Part shown: piece by piece, positions 8,945-17,949 of the stretch
Layout: every line of letters starts with the position of its first letter
How positions within the stretch are numbered: position 1 is the first letter of the stretch
Assembly (NCBI GenBank): GCA_937900135.1
Contig: CALCDJ010000077.1
Span: 129,557-193,556 of the forward strand
Length of the DNA stretch: 64,000 nt
Direction: 5' to 3'
From: an uncultured Blautia sp.
GTDB taxonomy: Bacteria > Bacillota > Clostridia > Lachnospirales > Lachnospiraceae
Program-made: the position numbers and the translations under genes
The notes under the pieces: model-generated
Seen by the model: only the letters and a program-made list of their open reading frames with translations
Databases searched by the model: none
Told to the model about the DNA's origin: nothing

Positions 8945-9012
8945 AGCGTCAACTCCCTTCTGCGAAAAATATTCATAGGTGTATTATACAATATTTTCCC
9001 GGGAAATGCCAC

Positions 9013-9924
9013 TTATTTTCTTAATTTATCTAATAATTTCAAAAAGTATTCAGGCAAAGGCGCTGTAAATTCCATATATGCACCTGTTCGGGGATGTACA
9101 AAGCCAAGGATCATGGCATGAAGGGCCTGTCCCTGAAGGTGGTAGGGATTTTTGGAAGGGCCATAGGTCTCATCTCCCAGAAGGGGATGTCCAAGGCTGC
9201 TCATGTGAACGCGGATCTGGTGGGTTCGTCCCGTTTCCAGCCGACATTCAATGTAGGTGGCATTTCCGAAGCGTTCCAGAACCCGATAATGGGTGACCGC
9301 TTCTTTTCCGTTTTTGTGGTTAATGGCCATTTTTTTTCGGTCAACCGGGTGGCGGCCAATGGGAGCGTCAACGGTTCCCTTGTCTTCTTTGAGGTTTCCT
9401 GCCACAATGGCGCGGTACCGGCGTCGGATGGTGTGTTCCTTCAGCTGTTCAGCCAGATCCCGGTGCGCCTCGTCATTTTTGCAGATTAAGAGGGCTCCGG
9501 TGGTATCCTTATCAATGCGGTGTACAATGCCGGGACGCATAACACCGTTGATTCCGGACAGATTCCCCTTACAGTGGGACAGAATCGCGTTGACCAGTGT
9601 TCCCTCTGTATGTCCGGCGCTTGGATGCACCACCATGTCCTTGGGTTTGTTTACCACAAGAACATCCTCATCTTCGTAGAGAATATCCAGGGGAATCTCT
9701 TCCGGAAGAATATCCGGATCTTTCAATTCTGGCAGAGAAAGAAGAATCTGATCCCTCTCCTGCACCTTATAGTTGGCTTTTACCGGACGGCCGTTGACGC
9801 AGATCTGTCCATCCTTTAACAGCTTCTGTATATAAGACCGGGACAGCTGGGGACATTTCTCGCTCAGGCAGCGGTCAATTCGGATACCTGCCCCTTCTGT
9901 TATTTGAAATTCAAGTGTTTCCAT
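9013..9924 (-). CDS. rluD: 23S rRNA pseudouridine synthase, RluD type
   Basis: 303 residues. An N-terminal S4 RNA-binding domain (about 12-75) is followed by the RluA-family catalytic domain with HRIDKDTTG (about residues 135-143), whose Asp is catalytic. The C-terminal GRTHQIRVHMSSLGHPLLGDETYG motif region is present. RluD-type enzymes modify helix 69 of 23S rRNA. It is 8 bp downstream of lspA, an arrangement widespread in Firmicutes. Exact target specificity within RluA/C/D cannot be proven by eye. Confidence 0.93.
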   Translation of the reverse strand: METLEFQITEGAGIRIDRCLSEKCPQLSRSYIQKLLKDGQICVNGRPVKANYKVQERDQILLSLPELKDPDILPEEIPLDILYEDEDVLVVNKPKDMVVHPSAGHTEGTLVNAILSHCKGNLSGINGVMRPGIVHRIDKDTTGALLICKNDEAHRDLAEQLKEHTIRRRYRAIVAGNLKEDKGTVDAPIGRHPVDRKKMAINHKNGKEAVTHYRVLERFGNATYIECRLETGRTHQIRVHMSSLGHPLLGDETYGPSKNPYHLQGQALHAMILGFVHPRTGAYMEFTAPLPEYFLKLLDKLRK

Positions 9925-9932
9925 ATGGTTGT

Positions 9933-10466
9933 TTATCCTTTCTTCCTGGGATTGAGAAAGGCAAAATCCTCCTCTTTATATTTCAGACCCACAAAAAGCA
10001 CCAGGAGAACGGCGCTTACAGTTACATAGATGTCGGCCAGATTAAAAATGGGAAAATGAATCAGGGAAATATAAATAAAGTCCACCACATATCCCCGAAA
10101 AGCGCGATCTATAAAGTTTCCTGCGGCTCCGGCTGTCATAAAGGTCAGGATTATCAGGATTGGAAGATAATAGGTATTTTTTGGGATGCGCAGGAATACA
10201 TAAACGGCTGCAGCAAAAAATACCAGGCAGAGCAACAGAAAAAACACCCGTTTTCCTTCCAGCATTCCGAAGGCCATACCGGTATTTTCCAGGTAATGGA
10301 GTTCCAGAACACCTGGGATCAGCTCATGGGAAGGGGCGTTCTTCAAATGGAGTACGGCAAGCTGTTTGCTCCACTGATCCAGAAAAAGTAAAAGCAGGAT
10401 TCCGGCAGCAAGGATGAAAAGGCAGGAAGAAAAATGCAATGTGTGGTTTTCTTTTTTGGGGCTCAT
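9933..10466 (-). CDS. lspA: Lipoprotein signal peptidase II
   Basis: 177-residue aspartic membrane peptidase that cleaves prolipoprotein signal peptides after lipidation. Four membrane segments are visible. The catalytic Asp motifs are present: NFIDRAFRGYVVDF and FNLADIY. Its ATG overlaps the aroB stop as ATGA, so it is translationally coupled to aroB, and rluD follows after 8 bp. Confidence 0.96.
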   Translation of the reverse strand: MSPKKENHTLHFSSCLFILAAGILLLLFLDQWSKQLAVLHLKNAPSHELIPGVLELHYLENTGMAFGMLEGKRVFFLLLCLVFFAAAVYVFLRIPKNTYYLPILIILTFMTAGAAGNFIDRAFRGYVVDFIYISLIHFPIFNLADIYVTVSAVLLVLFVGLKYKEEDFAFLNPRKKG

Positions 10467-11551
10467 GAGAGAATCTCCCGGATTCCCAGCCGAAGCTCAT
10501 CGTCAGTCACAGAATGGTCGATGCGGCTTTTGCCAAGGCCATCCATAAGAATAAATTTGACTTTTCCATTTTCCATTTTTTTATCTTTTTTTGTAGCCTG
10601 AAGGACTTCTTCCACAGAAAGACCTGTCACTTTTTCCGGAAGAAGGTAAGAACGGATGCCTTCCTGAATGACCGATACCTCTTCTTCGGTGAGAAGCTTT
10701 CGGCTTCTGGAAATAGCGGCGGCAGAAAGTAGTCCAAGTCCCACGCACTGTCCGTGAAGAAGCTGGAAATTCTTCAGTTTTTCTACGGCATGACCAATGG
10801 TATGCCCCAGATTCAAAAGAGCCCGTTCCCCCTGTTCTTTTGGGTCCCGTTCCACTACACCAGCCTTGATCTCACAGCAGCGGCGCACCATTTTAATAAG
10901 AAGCTTTTCATCCAAACTGCGGATGGCTTGGGGATTGGCACATACAAAATCTAAAAATTCCCGGTCACAGATCAGTCCGGTTTTAAGGATTTCCCCCATA
11001 CCGCAGGCAAATTCTTCTTCCGGAAGTGTGGAAAGGGTAGAAAGATTCATATAGACAAGACGGGGCTGATGAAATGCGCCCACCATATTCTTATACTGCT
11101 GAAAATCCACACCTGTTTTGCCTCCCACACTGCTGTCCACCTGGGCAAGAAGCGTGGTGGGAATCTGAATGAAATCAATACCGCGGAGATAGGTCGCAGC
11201 CCCAAATCCAGTAAGATCTCCTACAACACCGCCTCCCAGAGCTACCAGAAGGCTTTTTCGATCCAGACCGTTCTGAATCAGGGCTTCATAAAGGGACTGG
11301 ACGGTATTCAGATTTTTGTTTGGCTCTCCCGCTTCAAAAACAAAGGAGGAAACCTCCGGAGAGACGGATGAAAGCTCTTTTTTTACCTGTTCCAGATAAA
11401 GAGGGGCTACATGACTGTCAGATACCACGCAGAGCTTTCGCCCGGCAAGCCCCTGGTTCTCTATGGCCCTGGCAAGGTTGGAAAAGGTATTCTCAAAATA
11501 GATGGGATAGGAGAATTCTCCGTTCCTTTTTACTTCTAAAATCTGTTGCAT
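10463..11551 (-). CDS. aroB: 3-dehydroquinate synthase
   Basis: 362 residues, normal for AroB, which converts DAHP to 3-dehydroquinate in the shikimate pathway using NAD and a metal ion. Signatures: the GGGVVGDLTGFGAATYLRG nucleotide-binding region, PTTLLAQVDSSVGGKTGVD, and the metal-binding GHTIGHAVE with a later HGQCVGLG. Start ATG 11551 follows AAAGGAG. It heads aroB-lspA-rluD, an unusual place for a shikimate gene, though this order occurs in related Clostridia. Confidence 0.97.
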   Translation of the reverse strand: MQQILEVKRNGEFSYPIYFENTFSNLARAIENQGLAGRKLCVVSDSHVAPLYLEQVKKELSSVSPEVSSFVFEAGEPNKNLNTVQSLYEALIQNGLDRKSLLVALGGGVVGDLTGFGAATYLRGIDFIQIPTTLLAQVDSSVGGKTGVDFQQYKNMVGAFHQPRLVYMNLSTLSTLPEEEFACGMGEILKTGLICDREFLDFVCANPQAIRSLDEKLLIKMVRRCCEIKAGVVERDPKEQGERALLNLGHTIGHAVEKLKNFQLLHGQCVGLGLLSAAAISRSRKLLTEEEVSVIQEGIRSYLLPEKVTGLSVEEVLQATKKDKKMENGKVKFILMDGLGKSRIDHSVTDDELRLGIREILS

Positions 11552-11578
11552 CGTGCTGTCTCCTTTCTGTTCCCTGAA

Positions 11579-12331
11579 TTAAACATAGCGCATAAGCCGG
11601 ACACTGTTTCGCCCTTTTTTGGTCTGATGGGATACGCCTTCATAGCGGAAGCGGCCTTTTCCACGTACCGAAATAATGTCTCCCTCCCTGGGTTCATAAC
11701 CGTTGGAGGAAATGAGCTTTCCGTTGACAAAAACCAGCCCGTTTTCGATGTAAGAAACCATGCTGCTTCTGGAGGCCTGGAAGGCCAGGGCAATCAGAGC
11801 ATCCAAACGAATGGAGGAACATGTCCCTGTGACAGGCTCCAGCTTCGGCATGGGAAATTCTGTTGGGTCCCAGATCTGTGTGGTGAGAATGCTGGTATGA
11901 CGGACACGACAGAGCTCTTCCAGAAAGAAAGGCGCCATTTTTTCCAGGCAGAAAACCCAGGCTGCATCTTCCTGTACCAGAATATCTCCCAGAACACTTC
12001 TATCCACACCCAGATTCAGCAAAGCGCCCAGATAATCCCGATGAGAAAGAGACTCTGAAAACTTTAGCGCCCTGGGTTCCATTTTCAGGCAGGCAATGGG
12101 ATAATCCCACTGATAACCAAGGGTATCCGGAACAAAGGCTGCAACCTGGCGTTCTGCCTGGTCATACCCTCCGAAACAGTGCATCTGTACCCCTACGGGG
12201 CATAGCTTTTGACTTTTGATCAGGTTTTGTTCGTTTAAATTAAGAAAATCCGAAAACGTCACAATATCTCTCTGATAGGAGAGATTTGCTAATTCCCGGA
12301 TTCTCTTAAGAAAAAATGTATCTTTTTCCAT
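11579..12331 (-). CDS. ylmH: YlmH-family S4 RNA-binding protein
   Basis: 250 residues. The N-terminal and central region matches YlmH of the division cluster (for example CFGGYDQAERQ), and an S4 domain occupies about residues 175-235 (RLDALIALAFQASRS...NGLVFVNGKLI). In B. subtilis YlmH binds stalled 50S subunits; a ribosome rescue role is established there. It begins 5 bp after sepF, as in the standard yggS-sepF-ylmH order. Confidence 0.9.
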   Translation of the reverse strand: MEKDTFFLKRIRELANLSYQRDIVTFSDFLNLNEQNLIKSQKLCPVGVQMHCFGGYDQAERQVAAFVPDTLGYQWDYPIACLKMEPRALKFSESLSHRDYLGALLNLGVDRSVLGDILVQEDAAWVFCLEKMAPFFLEELCRVRHTSILTTQIWDPTEFPMPKLEPVTGTCSSIRLDALIALAFQASRSSMVSYIENGLVFVNGKLISSNGYEPREGDIISVRGKGRFRYEGVSHQTKKGRNSVRLMRYV

Positions 12332-12336
12332 ATTGC

Positions 12337-12975
12337 TTAATATCCTGCCCTCACAGATGGGACGGAACCACCCAGAATATTCTGTAAATCCCCGGTAATG
12401 TCCACGTTATATGGTCCAAGTACAAAAATATAACTGGAAACCTTCTGCAGGCTTCCCCCCAGGGAATAACAGGCACCGGAAGTAAAGTCGATGATACGCT
12501 GCGCCAGTTCCACATCAATGCCTTCCAGGTTTAAGATCACAGTAGAATTGTCTACCAGGGTGTCTGCGATTTCTCTTGTGTCTTCCATGGAAGCAGGTTT
12601 GATCACACAGACTTCCATATTCGGAGCCTGGGTATTACGCTTGCTGCTTCTCATAGGTGTGATCTTGGAGGAGGAGGCCGGTCTTACAGGTTTCTCGATT
12701 TTTTCAGCCTTTACCGGAGCCTTGGCAGCAGCGCTGCTCTTGGAACTGGTTCTGGAAGGTACGCTTACAGGTTCCTCATCCAGATCGAAATCGTCCAGAC
12801 CCTCGTCCTTCTTCTTGCTGAATTTCTCAAAGAATTTCTTCTTGGGCTTCTCTTCTTCTTCGTCGTCATCTAAGAAATCATTTTCATCGTCTAACAGATC
12901 GTCATCTAAAAATTCATCGTCATCATAATCGTCGTTTAATTTAATGGCATCTAAAAACTTGTCTAAAACACCCAT
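12337..12975 (-). CDS. sepF: Cell division protein SepF
   Basis: 212 residues. The N-terminal amphipathic helix MGVLDKFLDAIKL fits membrane binding. Residues about 15-75 form a very acidic, D/E-rich segment followed by K-rich patches, and a Ser/Ala/Pro-rich linker runs to about 120. The C-terminal SepF core (about 122-205) contains KPASMEDTREIADTLV, ILNLEGID and FTSGACYSLGGSL. SepF polymerises into rings and tethers FtsZ to the membrane. The acidic linker is longer than in B. subtilis SepF (152 residues). It lies between yggS and ylmH. Confidence 0.94.
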   Translation of the reverse strand: MGVLDKFLDAIKLNDDYDDDEFLDDDLLDDENDFLDDDEEEEKPKKKFFEKFSKKKDEGLDDFDLDEEPVSVPSRTSSKSSAAAKAPVKAEKIEKPVRPASSSKITPMRSSKRNTQAPNMEVCVIKPASMEDTREIADTLVDNSTVILNLEGIDVELAQRIIDFTSGACYSLGGSLQKVSSYIFVLGPYNVDITGDLQNILGGSVPSVRAGY

Positions 12976-12998
12976 TTTCTATCTCCAATCTTTTAATC

Positions 12999-13691
12999 TT
13001 ATCGTGCATAATTTCGTTCGCCGAAAATACCGGTTCCAACACGAACCATGGTGGCGCCTTCCTGGACAGCGACCTCATAGTCTCCGGTCATGCCCATGCT
13101 CAAAACGCTCATAGTAATATTATTAATGTTTTTAGCTGCAATGTCAACACTTAATTTCTTTAATTTGCGGAAAATTTCACGATTCTCTTCCGGATTCTCT
13201 ACAAATGGGGCAATTGTCATAAGTCCTTTTACCTCCAGATGAGGGAATTTGGAGATTTCCAGAAGAAATGGCAGAACTTCGTCCACGGAAAGTCCGAACT
13301 TACTCTCCTCCTCTGCTACATTTACCTCAATCAGAATGGGCATCTGGCGGTTTTTCTTGGCTGCTTCCTGTTCAATGGTCTCTGCCAGACGCAGGGAATC
13401 TACGGAATGAATCATGGCCACCTTGTCGATGATGTATTTCACTTTGTTTCTCTGGAGATGTCCGATCATGTGCCATTGAATATCGGAAGGAAGACGGTCA
13501 TATTTATCCATGATTTCCTGTACTTTATTTTCTCCAAAGACTCTGGCGCCTGCCTCATAGGCCTCCATGAGCATTTCCACAGGTTTGGTTTTGCTGACAG
13601 CCACCAGTGTTACCTCTCTGGAATCCCGTCCAGCCCTCTCACATGCCTGCTCAATTCTGGTTCTGACCTGATTTAAATTTTCTGCTAACAT
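12999..13691 (-). CDS. YggS-family PLP homeostasis protein
   Basis: 230 residues. PLP-binding single-domain TIM-barrel protein related to the N-domain of alanine racemase, involved in vitamin B6 homeostasis. The PLP lysine is in VAVSKTKP (about residue 38), and SMGMTGDYEVAV near the C-terminus binds phosphate. ATG 13691 is chosen because GGAGG sits upstream; a longer frame from 13715 lacks a site. Part of the yggS-sepF-ylmH block. Confidence 0.94.
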   Translation of the reverse strand: MLAENLNQVRTRIEQACERAGRDSREVTLVAVSKTKPVEMLMEAYEAGARVFGENKVQEIMDKYDRLPSDIQWHMIGHLQRNKVKYIIDKVAMIHSVDSLRLAETIEQEAAKKNRQMPILIEVNVAEEESKFGLSVDEVLPFLLEISKFPHLEVKGLMTIAPFVENPEENREIFRKLKKLSVDIAAKNINNITMSVLSMGMTGDYEVAVQEGATMVRVGTGIFGERNYAR

Positions 13692-13717
13692 AATTCTGCC
13701 TCCTGTTTGAAACAATA

Positions 13718-15196
13718 TTAATATAGAATGTCCTCTTCTTTTACCTGTTCTGCATTTCTCACAATGTGGTCATAACGGGAAAGTCCATATGTGGTGGCCT
13801 TGGAAACAATGGCGTATTCTTCATTCTGATCCAGAATCTGGATTCTCCGAAATACAGCATATCCTTTGTTGATGCAGTAAACGCCTTCCAGAACACCAAT
13901 CTCCCCTACAATGAAGCGTGACTGATCTTCCTGACAGACAATGGCATCGCCTTCCTGGAAGGCGCTTTTGTCCACGTAATAGAGATACTGCGGCTTTTTT
14001 GCCTCCTTGTCAGCCCCAGAGGAGGGAACTTCTTCGCTGGCGTAAATGGTGGCATTGACAAAGGTATTGGTGTCCTTTCCGTCTTTATCCTTACCGGCTA
14101 CCATAAAGCCCACCTCCTGGCTGTCCTCATTGGTGGTGGAATATTTGGAAGGAATGGTATAGAATTCCTTCGTTACAATGGAAGAAAGAGGAATTTTCAG
14201 ACCGCTGACCGTATTGGTTACCAGTTCGATTTCCAGAAAACGGTCTGTGGCATAACGAACCAGACCTTTGTTAAAATCAATCTTGCCATATTTGGAACCA
14301 TCGATCTCCACAATGGAAAAATCCCCGCTCTGGCTCATATCATCCTTCAAAAATTTAACACGGATGGAGGTACGATCCGCCAACTTCACTGCCTGTTTCT
14401 CACTTAAAGGAATGAGAAGGCTCCAGCGTTCATCTGTAATCAGGGTATAGAGATCATCTCCTGCTTTTACAGAATTTTGGGTTTTTAAGTCGGTTTCATG
14501 GTAGGAATTCTGGTCAAAATCATCCTTGGTCAGGGTGTCTATGGTTTTTCCCTCATATCCATCCTTGGAATAAAGCACAATTCCGTCGGAAGTAGCCTTA
14601 TTGATGGTCTGGTTTCCCAGAACCATGCTGCTGACAGAGACCAGGTCATCCTCTTTTTCTCCGTCTTCTTCAGAGAGAAGCTCGTCAGAGGTAATGGGCG
14701 CCGCTTCTTCAGTGATTCCTGCATACTGAAGGATGTTGCCCTCCAGCGTATATTTAAAGCTGTAGGTACTGTTAAAATTACTGGGCTGAAAGCCTTTGGA
14801 AAAGCTGATCATATCGCTGCGGATCTTGGAGAGATCTTCCTGGCTCAGTTTGGTTTCTGATTCTGGTGTTTTTGTTGCGCTGATCCCGTAGACTGCGCCG
14901 TTGGCATGCACCTTGCTTCCTTCCCTTGCGTAGTAGGTGACATATCCGTTGGCATCTGCGGGATAGACCGCTTCCTCCCGGATTGCAAGACCGGTATAGG
15001 TTTCATTTCGGGATAACGGCCCGGCAATGACCTGATAAGAGTCAATGCGGGATGCGGTAAAATAAAGAATTCCGCTGAAAATCATATAAAGGAGCAAAGC
15101 TCCAAACACAATCGTTCCAATATTTAATCCGAATACATTTCTGATTTTGGTCAGAACTCCAGGCATTTTCCTGGGAGTTTTTTTTGATTTGGGCAA
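13718..15196 (-). CDS. HlyD-like membrane-anchored protein in the sepF cluster
   Basis: 492 residues. A single membrane helix (about 22-43, NIGTIVFGALLLYMIFSGIL) follows a basic cytoplasmic tail; the rest is extracytoplasmic. The beginning of the outer part (YTGLAIREEAVYPADANGYVTYYAREGSKVHANGAVYGI) looks like the biotinyl-lipoyl-like half-motif of HlyD/RND adaptors. TTG 15196 is chosen because AAAGGAGG precedes it by 7 nt and because a terminator for the upstream gene covers 15262-15295. No transporter partner is adjacent; yggS-sepF-ylmH follow, so a division or envelope role is inferred. The function is unknown. Confidence 0.7.
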   Translation of the reverse strand: MPKSKKTPRKMPGVLTKIRNVFGLNIGTIVFGALLLYMIFSGILYFTASRIDSYQVIAGPLSRNETYTGLAIREEAVYPADANGYVTYYAREGSKVHANGAVYGISATKTPESETKLSQEDLSKIRSDMISFSKGFQPSNFNSTYSFKYTLEGNILQYAGITEEAAPITSDELLSEEDGEKEDDLVSVSSMVLGNQTINKATSDGIVLYSKDGYEGKTIDTLTKDDFDQNSYHETDLKTQNSVKAGDDLYTLITDERWSLLIPLSEKQAVKLADRTSIRVKFLKDDMSQSGDFSIVEIDGSKYGKIDFNKGLVRYATDRFLEIELVTNTVSGLKIPLSSIVTKEFYTIPSKYSTTNEDSQEVGFMVAGKDKDGKDTNTFVNATIYASEEVPSSGADKEAKKPQYLYYVDKSAFQEGDAIVCQEDQSRFIVGEIGVLEGVYCINKGYAVFRRIQILDQNEEYAIVSKATTYGLSRYDHIVRNAEQVKEEDILY

Positions 15197-15261
15197 GTAG
15201 ATGCCTCCTTTGCTTAGCCATTTTGCTTTCATTGTACCATTTTCTGTGTTTTCTGACAAGG

Positions 15262-15295
15262 AAAAAAGAACCCGGAACATCTGCTCCGGATTCTT
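15262..15295 (-). terminator. Terminator of the papain-family peptidase gene
   Basis: Stem 15266-15276 with 15285-15295 (one C.A mismatch, core CCGGA/TCCGG) and an 8-nt loop, followed by six T on the minus strand. It lies 13 bp after the stop codon of the peptidase gene. Confidence 0.8.
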
Positions 15296-15308
15296 CTGGA
15301 TGTAAAAG

Positions 15309-17690
15309 TTATTTCACAGTTACTTTTTTGACTGCCCATTTGCCCTTTACTTTGGTGGTTTTGTTTAAAAGGGAATATGCCCTTACACCGAAGTAATAGG
15401 TGCCCTTAGGAAGGTCCTTGAAAGTTGCGGTTTCGTATTTGCGGTTGCTGCACTGTTTATAGCGGTTTGATGGAACCAGAGTGGTGCTGGAAAATTTCTT
15501 CTTGGAAAGCACATACTCATAACGGTAGGCATTGGATGCCTTTGTGTAGGACACGGTCAGAGTTCCCTTACCGGTCTTGACGGATTTCAGTTTTGGTGTT
15601 CCAGGTGTTACCCCCGCAATCTTAATGGTGTGTACATCGGACCAGTCACTGAAAACCTTATCGCCCTGCGCATTAAGACGATAGCTGTGTACAGCCAGAT
15701 AATAGGTGTCCTTCTGCACATAGCTGAAGGTGGTCTTAGGCTTTTTGACGTTCTTGGAAACCTTCAGGTAATCCTTGGTCTTTAAGAAGGAGGGAGAAGT
15801 TCCCAGAACAAAGTCATATCCATCCACATCCTCTTCTGTTTCCTTCAAGGATGCAACAATCTGATTTCCGCCGGAAACCTTCACAGAAGAAAAGACTGGC
15901 TTGGAAGGTTTCATGGAAAGCTCTTCGGAAGATGGAGTACCAATGGCCTTGATGCAGAGATTGGAATGATAGCCAATTGTTAACATATCGATCCATTCCG
16001 TTCCATCGAAGAGATAGCTTTCTCCCGGGTTGGCTGTATAAATTCGTCCATTTACCTGCTCATGGGGAACGTATCCCAAGGGATTGTCAAATTGCAGCTG
16101 AACGGCAAATTTTTCGTTCTTGGCAATGGGAACAGACTTGGTAAGATCCACGGTATAATAACCGCTATAGGTGTTCTTGCCAGATTGGCGATGTACCAGT
16201 GTTCCTGTTTCCGGAGAACTGTTCACATACCGATAAATGGATATGGTATAGGGAAGGGAGCTGGCAGCGGCATAAAAGCTTACCTGGTTCAGATACTGGG
16301 ATTGATTGGAGGTAAACACATTGGCGCCGGATATCCGAAGCTCTGCGCTGGGGTTCAAAGGCTTGATGACAGAACCATAGCCGGTACCGTCATACTGGCT
16401 GATGATCCTCTGGGAAGCCTGTCCCACCGGCTCGGTTTCCATCTCATAGAAGGAAGGAGAACGCATGGAACGGTCTTCGTAGGAAAGCCAGAAATAACCG
16501 TTTTCTCCGGAATTTACGCCCCAGCTGTTCTGTACCAGAAAGGCGCCTGGAACAGAGGCTCTTGTCACTTTATTGTCATCCCATCCTACAAGAGTAATGG
16601 AATGATTAGGGGTATTGGACACTTCACTGTAAAAGCTGTTGGTTTCTCTGTCATAAGGATAGGAAGTGCCATTGGTATAAATGCCAATTTCTACAGCGCC
16701 GTAATTCATCAGAAAACGTTTCACATTGTTGATCCGGCTGGCCCGGTCCATAATGGAGTAATCGCTGTAATTGATTTCATTAAGCCAGTAACAGTTTTTC
16801 AGACGGGATACGCTGGCAGTCTTAGCTTCATCTGGAATTACGGTATCCAGAATGCTTTCGTAGATGCCCGGGGTATCTGCGTTATGGGCCTCCATAGCCA
16901 GGGATAAGGGAAACTGACTGTCATAAACAGGACCGTATCCTCTGGACAAAGTGGCGGTGCTGTAATACTTATTTCCGCCGATAGAAGTCCAAATGGCATT
17001 ATTAGAGAAAAAAGTTTCTTCCCTGGTAGGATCCAGTGGATTGTTGTTCTTTCCATGAAATGCAGCGTAGGCCAGATGACTTTCGGAAAGGCTTAAGGAA
17101 GAGTCGGCCAGTCCTTTTTTGATCAGTCCGGTCTCAATGGATTCCAGCGCGCTGAAAGCCCAGCAGATGCCTAAGGACCCCTGATCTTTCACTGGAGTTA
17201 CGATTCCCTGATCGGACAGGCGGTAACTGGAAGGAAGATCTGCAGCGGTATAAATGCTGGTTTCTTCTGTCTGTTCCGGGGCTGCGGAAAAGGGTATGAT
17301 CTCCTGACTGTCTGTAAAAGAATCTTCTTCATCGGAAAAATCCGGGTCAGAAGAAGGCTCCACGGTATCCTGGGAGACAGAACCCTCTCCGTCATCGAAG
17401 GAAGGCTCTCCTGCATCTGGAAGAACCTGTTGTCCACTTCCATCGTCTGTGATGGTGTTTTCCGGAGAGGTGGAAGAAGCATTTCCGGAAGCGCCGCCAC
17501 TGGAGGGCTCAAGATTCTCCGCCGGGTCATATGCAGGGATATAACCGGAATCCGAGGGATTGCCCTCCACAATCTCAAGAAGCTCATACACGGTTCCTGC
17601 CTGAACCAGACTGGAGGTTCCAAGGGAAACAGCCAGTGTGCATGCCAGGAGTGAGACTGCTCGTTTTATTTTTTTGTGGTTTTGATACAT
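15309..17690 (-). CDS. Secreted C1A (papain-family) cysteine peptidase with FnIII-like tail
   Basis: 793 residues. Signal peptide (KKIKRAVSLLACTLAVSLG, cleavage after VQA), then an acidic Ser/Asp/Glu-rich low-complexity linker to about residue 145, then a papain-type domain: Q170, C176 (GICWAFSALE), H363 (NHSITLVGW), N388 (QNSWG). The usual disulphide Cys of the CGSCWAFS motif is replaced (SLGICWAFS). Later come a jelly-roll-like region (about 420-590) and two FnIII-like repeats to the end, which resemble the C-terminus of the protein at 61860-63923. ATG 17690 follows AAGGTGA; an in-frame ATG at 17729 lacks a site. Monocistronic and likely surface-associated or secreted. Confidence 0.88.
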   Translation of the reverse strand: MYQNHKKIKRAVSLLACTLAVSLGTSSLVQAGTVYELLEIVEGNPSDSGYIPAYDPAENLEPSSGGASGNASSTSPENTITDDGSGQQVLPDAGEPSFDDGEGSVSQDTVEPSSDPDFSDEEDSFTDSQEIIPFSAAPEQTEETSIYTAADLPSSYRLSDQGIVTPVKDQGSLGICWAFSALESIETGLIKKGLADSSLSLSESHLAYAAFHGKNNNPLDPTREETFFSNNAIWTSIGGNKYYSTATLSRGYGPVYDSQFPLSLAMEAHNADTPGIYESILDTVIPDEAKTASVSRLKNCYWLNEINYSDYSIMDRASRINNVKRFLMNYGAVEIGIYTNGTSYPYDRETNSFYSEVSNTPNHSITLVGWDDNKVTRASVPGAFLVQNSWGVNSGENGYFWLSYEDRSMRSPSFYEMETEPVGQASQRIISQYDGTGYGSVIKPLNPSAELRISGANVFTSNQSQYLNQVSFYAAASSLPYTISIYRYVNSSPETGTLVHRQSGKNTYSGYYTVDLTKSVPIAKNEKFAVQLQFDNPLGYVPHEQVNGRIYTANPGESYLFDGTEWIDMLTIGYHSNLCIKAIGTPSSEELSMKPSKPVFSSVKVSGGNQIVASLKETEEDVDGYDFVLGTSPSFLKTKDYLKVSKNVKKPKTTFSYVQKDTYYLAVHSYRLNAQGDKVFSDWSDVHTIKIAGVTPGTPKLKSVKTGKGTLTVSYTKASNAYRYEYVLSKKKFSSTTLVPSNRYKQCSNRKYETATFKDLPKGTYYFGVRAYSLLNKTTKVKGKWAVKKVTVK

Positions 17691-17849
17691 GATACTTATC
17701 ACCTTTTCTTGTATTTGCAGTATGTTCATGAATCCAGAAGGAAACTAAGGTTTCCATAGGTTCATGCTACATTGCAAGATGGGGTTATAATTATTATAAG
17801 AGGAAATGGAAAAGTTTGCAAGTGAAAAGAGGAAAACAAAAGGAAATGC

Positions 17850-17901
17850 GAACGTATTTTCCGAATATAAGTTTGCTATTTTCCGGAGAATATGGTACAA
17901 T
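17850..17901 (+). promoter_or_regulatory. lexA promoter with two LexA-type operators
   Basis: -35 TTGCTA (17873-17878), 17-bp spacer, -10 TACAAT (17896-17901). Two sites resemble the clostridial LexA box GAAC-N4-GTTY: GAACGTATTTTC at 17850-17861 and GAATATAAGTTT at 17863-17874, each with one or two mismatches. The second overlaps the -35 element, so autorepression is expected. The 220-bp region between this and the divergent peptidase gene shows nothing else clear. Confidence 0.7.
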
Positions 17902-17949
17902 ATGCATAGATATAAAAATTTTTAGTTGAAATTTCAGGAGGGAATCCTT

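Noticed and set aside
15197..15280. Longer start (15280) of the HlyD-like protein
   Set aside because: The extension overlaps the terminator of the upstream gene, and the strong AAAGGAGG serves TTG 15196.
16062..16907. 281-codon open frame on the plus strand inside the peptidase gene
   Set aside because: It is antisense to the well-supported papain-type gene, has no ribosome binding site, and its composition (repetitive Gly/Ile) shows no family signature.
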